DNA from: Streptomyces blattellae
Lineage (GTDB): Bacteria; Actinomycetota; Actinomycetes; Streptomycetales; Streptomycetaceae
Length of the DNA stretch: 64,000 nt
Direction of reading: 5' to 3'
Assembly: GCF_009709555.1 (NCBI RefSeq)
Contig: NZ_WJBG01000213.1
Coordinates: forward strand, 62,001-126,000
Shown here: piece by piece, positions 8,624-16,379 of the stretch
Layout of the letters: each line of letters begins with the position of its first letter
Position numbering within the stretch: the stretch's first letter is position 1
Made by a program: the position numbers and the translations under genes
Notes under the pieces: model-generated
Database searches by the model: none
The model's input: the letters and a program-made list of their open reading frames with translations, nothing else
Told to the model about the DNA's origin: nothing

Positions 8624-10264
8624 GTGGGTCCACTGATCGTCCAGTCCGACAAGACGCTGCTTCTGGAAGTCGATCACGAGCAGGCCGACGAGTGCCGGCG
8701 GGCCATCGCGCCGTTCGCCGAGCTGGAGCGGGCGCCCGAGCACATCCACACCTACCGGGTGACGCCGCTCGGGCTGTGGAACGCGCGGGCGGCGGGGCAT
8801 GACGCCGAGCAGGTCGTGGACGCGCTGGTGCAGTACAGCCGCTATCCGGTGCCGCACGCGCTGCTGGTCGACGTCGCCGAGACGATGGACCGGTACGGGC
8901 GGCTGACGCTCAGCAAGCACCCCGCGCACGGGCTCGTGCTCACGACCACCGACCGTCCGGTCCTTGAGGAGATCCTGCGCTCCAAGCGGATCACTCCGCT
9001 CGTCGGCGCCCGGATCGACCCGGACACCGTCGCCGTGCATCCCTCCGAGCGCGGGCAGATCAAGCAGACGCTGCTGAAGCTGGGCTGGCCGGCCGAGGAC
9101 CTCGCCGGATACGTCGACGGCGAGGCGCACGCGATCGAGCTGAACGAGGACGGCTGGGCGCTCCGGCCGTACCAGAAGCAGGCGGTGGAGAACTTCTGGC
9201 ACGGCGGCAGCGGGGTCGTCGTACTGCCGTGTGGCGCCGGTAAGACGCTCGTCGGCGCCGGGTCCATGGCCCAGGCGAAGTCCACGACGCTGATCCTGGT
9301 GACGAACACCGTGTCGGCCCGGCAGTGGAAGCACGAGCTGGTGAAGCGGACCTCGCTGACCGAGGACGAGGTCGGCGAGTACAGCGGTACGCGCAAGGAG
9401 ATCCGGCCGGTCACCATCGCGACGTACCAGGTGCTGACGACCAGGCGGAAGGGCGTCTATCCGCACCTGGAGCTGTTCGACTCCCGCGACTGGGGGCTCA
9501 TCGTCTACGACGAGGTGCATCTGCTGCCGGCGCCGGTCTTCAAGTTCACCGCGGATCTGCAGGCCCGGCGGCGGCTCGGGCTGACGGCGACGCTGGTGCG
9601 GGAGGACGGCCGTGAGTCGGACGTGTTCTCGCTGATCGGGCCCAAGCGTTTCGACGCGCCCTGGAAGGAGATCGAGGCGCAGGGCTATATCGCGCCCGCC
9701 GACTGCGTGGAGGTCCGGGTCAATCTCACCGACGCCGAGCGGCTGGCGTACGCGACCGCCGAGCAGGAGGAGAAGTACCGCTTCTGCGCGACGACGGACA
9801 CCAAGCGGAAGGTCACTCAGGCGCTGGTACGGCGTTTCGCCGGGCAGCAGATCCTGGTCATCGGCCAGTACATCGACCAGCTCGACGAACTGGGCGAGCA
9901 CCTGAACGCCCCCGTCATCAAGGGCGAGACCTCCAACGCCCAGCGCGAGAAGCTCTTCGACGCCTTCCGGGAGGGCGAGATCAGCGTCCTGGTCGTCTCG
10001 AAGGTCGCGAACTTCTCCATCGACCTGCCGGAGGCGACGGTCGCCATCCAGGTGTCGGGGACGTTCGGGTCACGGCAGGAGGAGGCGCAGCGGCTGGGGC
10101 GGGTGCTGCGGCCGAAGGCGGACGGTCACCAGGCCCACTTCTACTCGGTGGTCGCGCGGGACACCATCGACCAGGACTTCGCCGCGCATCGGCAGCGGTT
10201 CCTGGCGGAGCAGGGGTACGCGTACCGGATCGTGGACGCGGACGAGTTGCTGGCGGAGAGCTGA
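8624..10264 (+). CDS. xpb: DNA repair helicase XPB
   Basis: This encodes 546 residues from GTG 8624, chosen because GGAGAGGG sits 8 nt upstream and the product then begins GPLIVQSDKTLLLEVDHEQA, as in mycobacterial XPB (about 549 aa). An earlier in-frame GTG at 8585 is also possible. The N-terminal damage-recognition-like domain is followed by two RecA folds. Visible motifs are Walker A VLPCGAGKTLVG, DEVH box IVYDEVHLLPAP, motif III LGLTATLVRED and motif VI QRLGRVLRPKAD. It is an SF2 3'-5' DNA helicase of nucleotide-excision-type repair. The conserved partner protein is encoded upstream at 3934-6480. Confidence 0.93.
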   Translation: MGPLIVQSDKTLLLEVDHEQADECRRAIAPFAELERAPEHIHTYRVTPLGLWNARAAGHDAEQVVDALVQYSRYPVPHALLVDVAETMDRYGRLTLSKHPAHGLVLTTTDRPVLEEILRSKRITPLVGARIDPDTVAVHPSERGQIKQTLLKLGWPAEDLAGYVDGEAHAIELNEDGWALRPYQKQAVENFWHGGSGVVVLPCGAGKTLVGAGSMAQAKSTTLILVTNTVSARQWKHELVKRTSLTEDEVGEYSGTRKEIRPVTIATYQVLTTRRKGVYPHLELFDSRDWGLIVYDEVHLLPAPVFKFTADLQARRRLGLTATLVREDGRESDVFSLIGPKRFDAPWKEIEAQGYIAPADCVEVRVNLTDAERLAYATAEQEEKYRFCATTDTKRKVTQALVRRFAGQQILVIGQYIDQLDELGEHLNAPVIKGETSNAQREKLFDAFREGEISVLVVSKVANFSIDLPEATVAIQVSGTFGSRQEEAQRLGRVLRPKADGHQAHFYSVVARDTIDQDFAAHRQRFLAEQGYAYRIVDADELLAES

Positions 10265-10297
10265 GCCGGCGGGGCAGGGGCGGTCGTCGATCACGGG

Positions 10298-10480
10298 TCA
10301 CCTGCGGCGGACGCCTGCCTCCTCGCCGTACTCGCCGAAGATGATCACGTCGAAGGCGGCGCCCGCGTACACCTTGATGGCACGCAGGGCCTCGCCGAGG
10401 CGGTGACGGTGGTGGCTGGGAGTGAGGGCGGTCGCGCCTGAGGCGCGGCCGGGGGCTGGGGTAAAGGTTGCTGCGCTCAT
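10298..10480 (-). CDS. Small conserved Streptomyces protein (60 aa)
   Basis: ATG 10480 opens a 60-residue protein with a disordered start (MSAATFTPAPGRASGATAL) and a conserved-looking C-terminal half. That half contains HHRHRLGEALRAIKVYAGA and then FDVIIFGEYGEEAGVRRR. No known domain is recognised. It is transcribed divergently from helD, with the palindromic cluster at 10571-10606 between them. It converges on the 3' end of the XPB gene with a 33-bp gap. Codon bias supports translation. Confidence 0.55.
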   Translation of the reverse strand: MSAATFTPAPGRASGATALTPSHHRHRLGEALRAIKVYAGAAFDVIIFGEYGEEAGVRRR

Positions 10481-10570
10481 GTATCCATGGTGGCTCTCCG
10501 ACCATGGGAAAGGCATCGGTCTACGGGGCCAACTCGGGTGGTCCCTGGGTACACCCATGGGGCGAGCCTT

Positions 10571-10606
10571 GCCCCCTACGGGGGATAGGCCTATCCCCTA
10601 GGGGAT
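10571..10606. promoter_or_regulatory. Clustered palindromes in the helD divergent intergenic region
   Basis: Two overlapping perfect palindromes are seen: GGGGATAGGCCTATCCCC at 10581-10598 and ATCCCCTAGGGGAT at 10593-10606. They are preceded by the near-palindrome CCCCCTACGGGGG at 10572-10584. They share GGGGAT half-sites in alternating orientation. They lie between the divergent small gene (start 10480) and helD. This looks like an operator array for a dimeric regulator. It does not match the rifampicin-associated element motif as I know it. Confidence 0.55.
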
Positions 10607-10675
10607 GACGGGGGACGAACCCCCGTGGACGGACACCCGTGGACGGACACCGACTGCTCGCGGCAGGGAAAACCG

Positions 10676-10706
10676 TTGGCGCCCCTCTCCCTCGGCGACC
10701 TAGAAT
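10676..10706 (+). promoter_or_regulatory. Vegetative-type promoter of helD
   Basis: A TTGGCG -35 (10676-10681) and a TAGAAT -10 (10701-10706) are separated by 19 bp, about 35 bp before the TTG start. The -10 fits the HrdB TAnnnT pattern and the spacer is slightly long. A 14-bp tandem duplication (GGACGGACACCCGT) lies just upstream, at about 10627-10650. Confidence 0.5.
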
Positions 10707-10741
10707 CCCCGCTCTTGTCCGGATCCAACGGAGGCACCCCC

Positions 10742-12781
10742 TTGTCCACGCCGTCGTCCGCCGATCCCCTCTCCCGAGAGCGCTCCCATCTCGCCTCCTC
10801 CCGGGCCGCCCTGCGCGCCATGCGCGAGGACGTCGAGTCCCTCGACATCAGCGACGTCACCGCGAACTGGGTCAACGCCGAAGTCCTCGCCCGCCAGATC
10901 GACGAGCGGATCAAGGCCCTCGCCGACCTCAGCGACACCCCGCTGTTCTTCGGCCGGCTCGACTACCTGCACGCGGTGGGCGCCGAGCAGGCGGAGGGGG
11001 CGGAGGGCGAGCGCTTCTACATCGGGCGGCGCCATGTGCACGACGCGGACGGCGACCCGATGGTGATCGACTGGCGTGCACCGGTGTCGCAGCCCTTCTA
11101 CCGGGCCTCCAAGAAGGCCCCGATGGACATCGCGCTGCGCCGCCGCTTCGGCTACACGGGCGGCGACCTCACGGCGTACGAGGACGAGCATCTGTCGGAC
11201 CCGGCCGAGGCGGCGCGCACCAGCAAGCTGCTCCAGCAGGAGATCGAGCGCCCGCGCGTCGGCCCCATGCGGGACATCGTGGCGACGATCCAGCCGGAGC
11301 AGGACGAGATCGTACGCAGCGGGCTGGGCGGGACCGTGTGTGTGCAGGGAGGTCCCGGGACCGGGAAGACGGCCGTCGGTCTGCACCGGGTCGCCTACCT
11401 CCTGTACGCGCACCGTGAGCGGCTCGCCCGCACCGGCACGCTCGTCATCGGGCCGAACAGGTCCTTCCTGCACTACATCGAGCAAGTGCTCCCCGCGCTC
11501 GGCGAGTTGGCGGTACGGCAGGCGACGGTCGACGACCTCGTGGCACATGTCGAGGTGCGGGGCGCGGACGACGCGGCGGCCGCGGTCGTCAAGGGGGACG
11601 CGAGGATGGCGGAGGTGCTGCGGCGCGCGGTCCGCTCCCATGTGACCATGCCCACCGAACCGGTCGTGGTCGTGCGCGGCTCGCGTCGCTGGCGGGTCCC
11701 GGCGTACGAACTCGAAGGCGTCGTCGGTGAGTTGCTCGACCGCGACATCCGGTACGGCGCCGCCCGCGACGCCCTGCCGCAGCGCATCGCGCACGCGGTC
11801 CTGGTGCAGATGGAGCGTTCCGGAGAGGCCCCGGACGACCGCGTGCAGGACGCCGTCGCCCGTAACCCCGCGGTGAAGGCGGCGGTGAAGGCGATCTGGC
11901 CGCCGGTCGAGCCGGCGAAGCTCGTGCTGCGGCTGCTGACGGACGCGGACTTCCTCGCCCTGCACGCGGCGGGGCTCCTCACCGAGGACGAGCAGAAGGC
12001 GATCCTGTGGGCGAAGCCGGTGCGGTCGGTGAAGTCCGCCAAGTGGTCCGCCGCGGACGCCGTGTTGATCGACGAGGCGACGGATCTCGTACAGCGCACG
12101 CACTCGCTGGGGCATGTGGTGCTCGACGAGGCGCAGGACCTCTCCCCCATGCAGTACCGCGCGGTCGGCCGCCGCTGCACCACCGGTTCGGCGACCGTCC
12201 TCGGCGATCTGGCGCAGGGCACGACGCCGTGGGCCACCCGGAGTTGGCAGGAGGCGCTGGGCCACCTCGGCAAGACGGACGCGGTCGTCGAGGAGCTGAC
12301 GGCCGGTTTCCGTGTGCCGACGGATGTGATCACGTATGCGTCCCGGCTGCTGCCGCATATCGCGCCGGGGCTGACGCCGGTGGCGTCGGTGCGGGAGAAT
12401 CCGGGGTTCTTCGAGGTTCGTGAGGTGTGTGGTGCGGGGGAAGTGGTCGCCGCGTGTGCGGAGTTGCTGCGGAACGAGGGGTCCACGGGGCTGATCGCGG
12501 CGGACGCGCGGATTCCGGCACTGACGGAGGCGCTCGCGGCGGCGGGGCTCGCCCACCTGGCTCCCGGTGAGGAGACGACCCGGGAGACCCGCCTCACCCT
12601 GGTCCCGGCGTCCCTCGCGAAGGGTCTGGAGTACGACTACGTGGTCCTCGACGAGCCCCGGGCGGTGGTCGACGGGGAGCCGGACGAGCGGACGGGGTTG
12701 CGGCGGCTGTACGTGGCCCTCACCCGGGCCGTCTCGGGGTTGATCGTGACGCATGCGGCGCCGTTGCCGGCGGAGTTGTGA
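10742..12781 (+). CDS. helD: HelD-type UvrD/Rep-like helicase (RNA polymerase-associated)
   Basis: The start is TTG 10742, with GGAGG seven bases upstream. The product has 679 residues. The N-terminal region (RSHLASSRAALRAMREDVES) can form the coiled coil that HelD inserts into the RNA polymerase secondary channel. SF1 motifs are clear: Walker A GGPGTGKTAVGLHRVAYLLY, Walker B VVLDEAQDLSPMQYRAVGRR, and late motifs around LVPASLAKGLEYDYVVLDEP and RRLYVALTRAV. HelD proteins recycle stalled RNA polymerase, and some confer rifampicin tolerance in actinobacteria. Here the gene has its own promoter and shares a palindromic intergenic region with a divergent small gene. Confidence 0.88.
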   Translation: MSTPSSADPLSRERSHLASSRAALRAMREDVESLDISDVTANWVNAEVLARQIDERIKALADLSDTPLFFGRLDYLHAVGAEQAEGAEGERFYIGRRHVHDADGDPMVIDWRAPVSQPFYRASKKAPMDIALRRRFGYTGGDLTAYEDEHLSDPAEAARTSKLLQQEIERPRVGPMRDIVATIQPEQDEIVRSGLGGTVCVQGGPGTGKTAVGLHRVAYLLYAHRERLARTGTLVIGPNRSFLHYIEQVLPALGELAVRQATVDDLVAHVEVRGADDAAAAVVKGDARMAEVLRRAVRSHVTMPTEPVVVVRGSRRWRVPAYELEGVVGELLDRDIRYGAARDALPQRIAHAVLVQMERSGEAPDDRVQDAVARNPAVKAAVKAIWPPVEPAKLVLRLLTDADFLALHAAGLLTEDEQKAILWAKPVRSVKSAKWSAADAVLIDEATDLVQRTHSLGHVVLDEAQDLSPMQYRAVGRRCTTGSATVLGDLAQGTTPWATRSWQEALGHLGKTDAVVEELTAGFRVPTDVITYASRLLPHIAPGLTPVASVRENPGFFEVREVCGAGEVVAACAELLRNEGSTGLIAADARIPALTEALAAAGLAHLAPGEETTRETRLTLVPASLAKGLEYDYVVLDEPRAVVDGEPDERTGLRRLYVALTRAVSGLIVTHAAPLPAEL

Positions 12782-12794
12782 GTGCCGGTTGAGG

Positions 12795-12870
12795 TTCCCG
12801 GACCGGCGGGTACGCCCACGCGGCGGAGCCGCACATCGGCGCAGCCCCGCACTCCGTCCGGGCAAGCCGA
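12795..12870 (-). repeat. Interspersed intergenic repeat, copy F (reverse orientation)
   Basis: Read on the minus strand this stretch gives GCGGGGCTGCGCCGATGTGC, then GGCTCCGCCGCGTGGGCG. It matches the core of the copies at 19749 and 27463. It fills the short gap between the convergent helD and cutC genes and may act as a hairpin there. Confidence 0.55.
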
Positions 12871-12871
12871 C

Positions 12872-13582
12872 TCAGCCTGCGCCGCCCGCGCCGCCCGCGT
12901 CCAGGACTCGGCGCCACTCGCGCACGGCCTCCGCCGACACGGGGGACGTCCAGCCCTCCGGCCTGGCTGCCCCTCCGATGTGGAACGCGTCGATCCCGGC
13001 GGCTCGCAGTTGCGGGACGTGGTCCAGCCGTAGGCCGCCGCCCACCATGAGCTGCTGCTCATAGCCGGGCTCCCCGGCCCTCGCCGCCTCCGTGAGCAGC
13101 GTCGGCAGCCCCTCGTCGACGCCCGCCGCCGATCCGGCCGTGAGGTAGGTGTCGAGCCCCGGCAGGTCGGCGATGTGCTTGCGCAGGGCGTCGCGGTCGG
13201 CGGCGTGGTCGATCGCCCGGTGAAAGGTCCAGCGGCAGCCGTCCAGCTCGCCCAGCACCCGCTCCACCGCATCGAGATCCACGCCGTCCCCGGCGTCCAG
13301 GAACCCGAGCACGAACTGGTCGGCCCCCGCCCCGCGCAGCTCCCGCGCCACCTCCGTCAAGCGCTCGGCGTCCCCCGCCGCGAACCCGTCCGCGAGCCGC
13401 AGCATCACGCGCAGGTCGATGTCGACGGCGGCGCGGATCGCGGTGAAGGCCGTGGTCGGCGGGGTGAGGCCGTCCGCTGCCATGTCGGTGACCAGTTCGA
13501 GGCGATCCGCGCCTCCGGCCTGGGCGGCGAGGGCGTCCTCGGCATCGAGGGCGATCACCTCCAGGACTGCACGCTTGCCCAT
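12872..13582 (-). CDS. cutC: CutC family protein (copper homeostasis CutC-like TIM barrel)
   Basis: This encodes 236 residues of the full-length CutC barrel. The opening strand is AVLEVIALDAEDALAAQAGG, followed by ADRLELV with the conserved glutamate, and later blocks include VMLRLADGF, FVLGFLDAGDGVDLDAVERV, TFHRAIDH and LMVGGGLRLDHV. CutC proteins are TIM-barrel proteins of uncertain activity historically linked to copper tolerance. The gene is monocistronic, facing helD tail to tail. About 78 bp upstream of its ATG lies a sequence resembling a DasR operator. That would tie it to aminosugar status rather than to copper, but this is inference. Confidence 0.88.
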   Translation of the reverse strand: MGKRAVLEVIALDAEDALAAQAGGADRLELVTDMAADGLTPPTTAFTAIRAAVDIDLRVMLRLADGFAAGDAERLTEVARELRGAGADQFVLGFLDAGDGVDLDAVERVLGELDGCRWTFHRAIDHAADRDALRKHIADLPGLDTYLTAGSAAGVDEGLPTLLTEAARAGEPGYEQQLMVGGGLRLDHVPQLRAAGIDAFHIGGAARPEGWTSPVSAEAVREWRRVLDAGGAGGAG

Positions 13583-13619
13583 GGAACTCCATTCCTCGGC
13601 GACTCGGAACGACTAGGAC

Positions 13620-13661
13620 GACGACCAGGACGACCAGGAGGACGACCAGGACGACCAGGAG
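13620..13661. repeat. 21-bp tandem duplication built from GACGACCAG units
   Basis: The 21-mer GACGACCAGGACGACCAGGA(G) occurs twice without a gap (13620-13640 and 13641-13661), each copy containing two GACGACCAG blocks. It lies upstream of cutC and directly abuts the DasR-like site. Confidence 0.8.
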
Positions 13662-13673
13662 GTCTAGTCCATT
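13658..13673. promoter_or_regulatory. DasR-like operator (dre) upstream of cutC
   Basis: The central 12 bp AGGTCTAGTCCA matches the dre core TGGTCTAGACCA at 10 of 12 positions. It is nearly identical to the reverse complement of the nagK site in this same window (GAGGTCTAGTCCACT). It lies about 78 bp upstream of the cutC start. Binding is predicted only. Confidence 0.5.
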
Positions 13674-13758
13674 GCCCGCCACCCTACGCCGGGAAGGACG
13701 AGGCCGCGAGAAGATCGCGGTCAGCCGAAGACGTTCAGCTCGGCCTCCGTCACGCCCG

Positions 13759-13795
13759 TCGGCTCGTACGACGCCGCTCCCGTCGTACGAGCCGA
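13759..13795. other. Strong hairpin between cutC and the HD gene
   Basis: Perfect 14-bp arms TCGGCTCGTACGAC/GTCGTACGAGCCGA flank a 9-nt loop. The neighbours are divergent, so it is not a simple 3' terminator. It could be a leader structure of the rightward gene (start 13827) or a remnant. Confidence 0.55.
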
Positions 13796-13826
13796 GTACT
13801 GCCCGCGTCACGGGAGAATGGCGCAC

Positions 13827-14474
13827 ATGCCCGACCTCGAAGCCCTCGCCGCCCGCTTCGCCGAGGCTCTGCGCGCGGCCCGCGCCCCGGTGGACTCGCC
13901 CGACCCGGCGCCGTACGCCGACGATCTCCTCACCCGCTGGCAGGAACCCCAGCGCCGGTACCACACGCTCGCGCATCTCACCGCGGTCCTCGACCACATC
14001 GACGTGCTGGAGAAGCACGCGGCGGACCCGGACGCCGTACGCCTGGCCGCGTGGTTCCACGACGCGGTGTACCTGCCCGAGCGCTCCGAGAACGAGGAGC
14101 GGTCGGCCCGGCTCGCCGAGCGGGCGCTGCCCGAGGCCGGTCTGCCCGCCGCGAAGACCGCCGAGGTGGCCCGCCTTGTCCGGCTCACCGTCACCCACGC
14201 CCCGGCCAGCGACGACCGCGACGGCCAGGTGCTGTGCGACGCCGACCTGGCGATCCTCGCGTCGCCGCCGTCCGCGTACGCCGCCTACACCGCGGCCGTC
14301 CGCGAGGAGTACCACTTCGTGCCCGGTGACGCCTTCCGCGAGGGCCGCTCGGCGATCCTCCGCCAACTCCTCGGCCTGCCCCGGCTGTTCCACACCCCGC
14401 ACGGCGAGCGGGAGTGGGAGGCGACGGCCCGCTACAACATCACGTCCGAGCTGGAACTGCTGACATCATGCTGA
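13827..14474 (+). CDS. Predicted metal-dependent HD-superfamily phosphohydrolase
   Basis: This encodes 215 residues from ATG 13827, which has GGGAG 10 nt upstream; the ATG at 13818 is too close to it. Conserved metal ligands are visible as RRYHTLAHLTAVLDHI, then LAAWFHDAVYLPE (HD pair) and LCDADLAIL (third Asp). This pattern is typical of the family of bacterial HD proteins of about 200 residues annotated as predicted metal-dependent phosphohydrolases. The substrate is unknown, although nucleotides are likely. The stop codon lies inside a 28-bp perfect palindrome. Confidence 0.82.
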   Translation: MPDLEALAARFAEALRAARAPVDSPDPAPYADDLLTRWQEPQRRYHTLAHLTAVLDHIDVLEKHAADPDAVRLAAWFHDAVYLPERSENEERSARLAERALPEAGLPAAKTAEVARLVRLTVTHAPASDDRDGQVLCDADLAILASPPSAYAAYTAAVREEYHFVPGDAFREGRSAILRQLLGLPRLFHTPHGEREWEATARYNITSELELLTSC

Positions 14475-14493
14475 CGTCATGACGTCAGCATGA
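14466..14493. terminator. 28-bp perfect palindrome over the HD gene stop codon
   Basis: CATGCTGACGTCA directly abuts its own reverse complement, and one extra T/A pair at the ends makes 28 bp. The TGA stop (14472-14474) lies in the left arm. The hairpin would end translation and probably transcription. It has no U-run, as is usual in Streptomyces. Confidence 0.6.
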
Positions 14494-14607
14494 ATCCCTC
14501 CCCGAAGGCGTCGAACGTCGAGAGCGGACACACGGCCTGCTGCGACCCGCGGTCGGAGCGGGAAATGGTGTCGCCCGGCCGGTCTCCGTCGGCTTAGCCT
14601 GCACGGC

Positions 14608-15675
14608 ATGCGGAACACGGGTGGAGATCAGGTAGCGGAAGCCGTCGCGGGCTGCGTCGCCGTGCTGCGGACGGCCACGGACCGGGACTGGGAGGGGGTC
14701 AAGGCCGGTGGGCTGACCTGGAGTTGCCGGGACACCGCGTTCCACATCGCCGAGGACCTGATCGCGTACGCCGGTCAGCTCGCCGGGCGTGCGCAGGACC
14801 GGTACGTCCCGTTCGACGTCGTCCCGGAGGACGGCATCGACAACGCGGGCGTGCTGGACGTGATCGAGACGAGCGCCGCCCTGTTCGCAGCCACCCTGCG
14901 CACGACACCCCGCGAGGTGCGCGCCTTCCACCCCTACCCCTTCCGCAGCGCGAACCGCGACGGCTTCGCGGCGATGGGGATCGCGGAGGTGCTCCTGCAC
15001 ACGCACGACATCGCCGAGGGTCTGGGCCTGGCGTACGAACCACCCGCCGAGCTGTGCGAGTCCGTCCTCACGACGATCTTCCCGCAGGTCCGCCCCGGTC
15101 CGGCCCCCTGGCCCACCCTCCTGTGGGCCACCGGCCGCGGCGATCTGCCGGGCCGCCCGCCCGTCACCGACTGGCGCTGGCACAACAACCTGGTTCTGCC
15201 CACCGATCGCCTGACCCTGCAAGCCCTCACCCCCGCGACCGCCATCGACATCCAGGCGGGCGGCGTCGGCGGCTTCGAGTGGGTCGACGGGGAGCCGCTC
15301 GAAGGCACCCGGATGGCTGCCGGGCTGCTGGTGAAGGCGTACCAAGAGGGCGTGCTGCGGCCGGAGTTCGGGGTGTTAGTGCTGGTGCGGCGGGAGGACG
15401 GGCGGGCGGTCGGCGCCATGGGGTTTCATGCGGCACCGGACGGCGAGGGGCTGGTGGAGATCGGCTACGACCTCGTCGCGGGCGGCCGGGGCAGCGGCTA
15501 CGCCACGGAGGCGCTGCGCGCCCTGTCGGCGTGGGCCCTGGCCCGGGACGACGTCCGCGGGGTCCTCGCGAAGGTCGATCACGACAACCTGCCGTCGCAG
15601 GGCGTCGTGACCCGCGCCGGATTCACCAGGGTCAGCCAGGACGACGGCCTGTTCGTCTACGAACTTCGCGGCTGA
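14608..15675 (+). CDS. Mycothiol-isomerase-like (MDMPI/DinB) domain fused to GNAT acetyltransferase
   Basis: This encodes 355 residues. Residues about 1-225 look like the maleylpyruvate-isomerase/DinB-type four-helix domain of actinobacteria (WSCRDTAFHIAEDLIAYAG, then MGIAEVLLHTHDIAEGLGL, with metal-ligand-like histidines). Residues about 250-355 form a GNAT fold: EIGYDLVAGGRGSGYATEAL is the acetyl-CoA pyrophosphate loop, followed by VDHDNLPSQGVVTRAGFTRV. Such two-domain proteins may couple thiol or DinB-type chemistry to N-acetylation, but no substrate is known. Its 3' end overlaps the convergent DUF4031 gene by 19 bp. Confidence 0.78.
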   Translation: MRNTGGDQVAEAVAGCVAVLRTATDRDWEGVKAGGLTWSCRDTAFHIAEDLIAYAGQLAGRAQDRYVPFDVVPEDGIDNAGVLDVIETSAALFAATLRTTPREVRAFHPYPFRSANRDGFAAMGIAEVLLHTHDIAEGLGLAYEPPAELCESVLTTIFPQVRPGPAPWPTLLWATGRGDLPGRPPVTDWRWHNNLVLPTDRLTLQALTPATAIDIQAGGVGGFEWVDGEPLEGTRMAAGLLVKAYQEGVLRPEFGVLVLVRREDGRAVGAMGFHAAPDGEGLVEIGYDLVAGGRGSGYATEALRALSAWALARDDVRGVLAKVDHDNLPSQGVVTRAGFTRVSQDDGLFVYELRG

Positions 15676-15935
15676 GCCCGCCCCTTCGGCCTCCGCAGCC
15701 CCGACCCCGTCAGCAGCCGCACCACCTCCCGGCTGCTGACCTCCACCGCCCCGGCGGCCACCGCGTCCGCGTGACGATGCGACGGGATGTCGTAGTGATC
15801 CCGCTCGAAGGCCCGCCGGGGCACACCCAGCTTCTCGGCGAAGCCGTGCAGTTCGTCGTACGACACGTCGCTGACGAGGTGGGACCACATACGGCCGTGT
15901 CCCGGCCAGGTGGGCGGGTCGATGTAGAGGGTCAC
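15657..15935 (-). CDS. DUF4031 domain protein
   Basis: This encodes 92 residues from GTG 15935, beginning VTLYIDPPTWPGHGRMWSHL. It contains the DUF4031 signature with an acidic DVSYDELHGFAEKLGV and an HYDIPSHRHADAV segment. The function is unknown. The start overlaps the stop of the preceding gene as GTGA, so the two are translationally coupled. At its 3' end it overlaps the opposite-strand acetyltransferase gene. Confidence 0.75.
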   Translation of the reverse strand: MTLYIDPPTWPGHGRMWSHLVSDVSYDELHGFAEKLGVPRRAFERDHYDIPSHRHADAVAAGAVEVSSREVVRLLTGSGLRRPKGRAQPRSS

Positions 15936-16327
15936 GACGAAGCCGTCCCGCCGGCGCACGAGCCGAGCGTGCCGACGGAGGCGACCTTCACGCCCGCCTT
16001 GTGGCACACCCAGTGCGGGTCGGGCCCGAGTTCCGGTTCGACGTCGAGGGCGTGCGGGTCGCCGGAGCCGCAGACGGGGCACAGGGGCCAGCGGCCGTAC
16101 CGCTCCCGCAGTGCGTCCTGTACGTCCTGAGCGACCAGCCCGGCCACATACGCGGCGCCCTCCGGCCACTGCTCCACCCACCAGCGCCGCTGTACGACGG
16201 ACTCCTCGACCAGCGACACCACGTCCGCCTCGGCGACATCGCCCGCGACCAGGTCGGCGAGCACGAGGGCGCGTGCCGCGTGCAGGGCCTGCTCCAGGGG
16301 GCTGACAGGGGAGTCGGTGGGATCCAT
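15932..16327 (-). CDS. Hypothetical protein with a CxxC/C/H zinc-like site
   Basis: This encodes 131 residues from ATG 16327. The N-terminal two thirds are helical and acidic (VLADLVAGDVAEADVVSLVE). The C-terminal part contains WPLCPVCGSGDPHALDVEPE, then HWVCHKAG. These three cysteines plus histidines suggest a small zinc-binding module. It forms a two-gene operon with the DUF4031 gene, with a 4-bp GTGA overlap. It is divergent from the RpiR regulator gene, with only about 50 bp between the starts. Confidence 0.6.
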   Translation of the reverse strand: MDPTDSPVSPLEQALHAARALVLADLVAGDVAEADVVSLVEESVVQRRWWVEQWPEGAAYVAGLVAQDVQDALRERYGRWPLCPVCGSGDPHALDVEPELGPDPHWVCHKAGVKVASVGTLGSCAGGTASS

Positions 16328-16365
16328 GCATCCATTGTGCGCACTCTTGACCATCGCACCGGGGC

Positions 16366-16378
16366 GAAAATATCTTTC
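16366..16378. promoter_or_regulatory. Candidate operator between the divergent RpiR gene and the DUF4031 operon
   Basis: GAAAATATCTTTC is an AT-rich imperfect palindrome in an otherwise GC-rich gap. A second AT block, GGAAATTTTC, lies just inside the regulator gene (about 16399-16408). RpiR regulators usually bind near their own promoter. The assignment is tentative. Confidence 0.35.
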
Positions 16379-16379
16379 A

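Noticed and set aside
8431..8652. 73-codon minus-strand frame between the UPF0114-IstB gene and XPB
   Set aside because: It overlaps both starts and has no family. It is best explained as a shadow frame.
10571..10606. Rifampicin-associated element upstream of helD
   Set aside because: The palindromes do not fit the GGGGCTTGC-type inverted repeat of that element as I know it.
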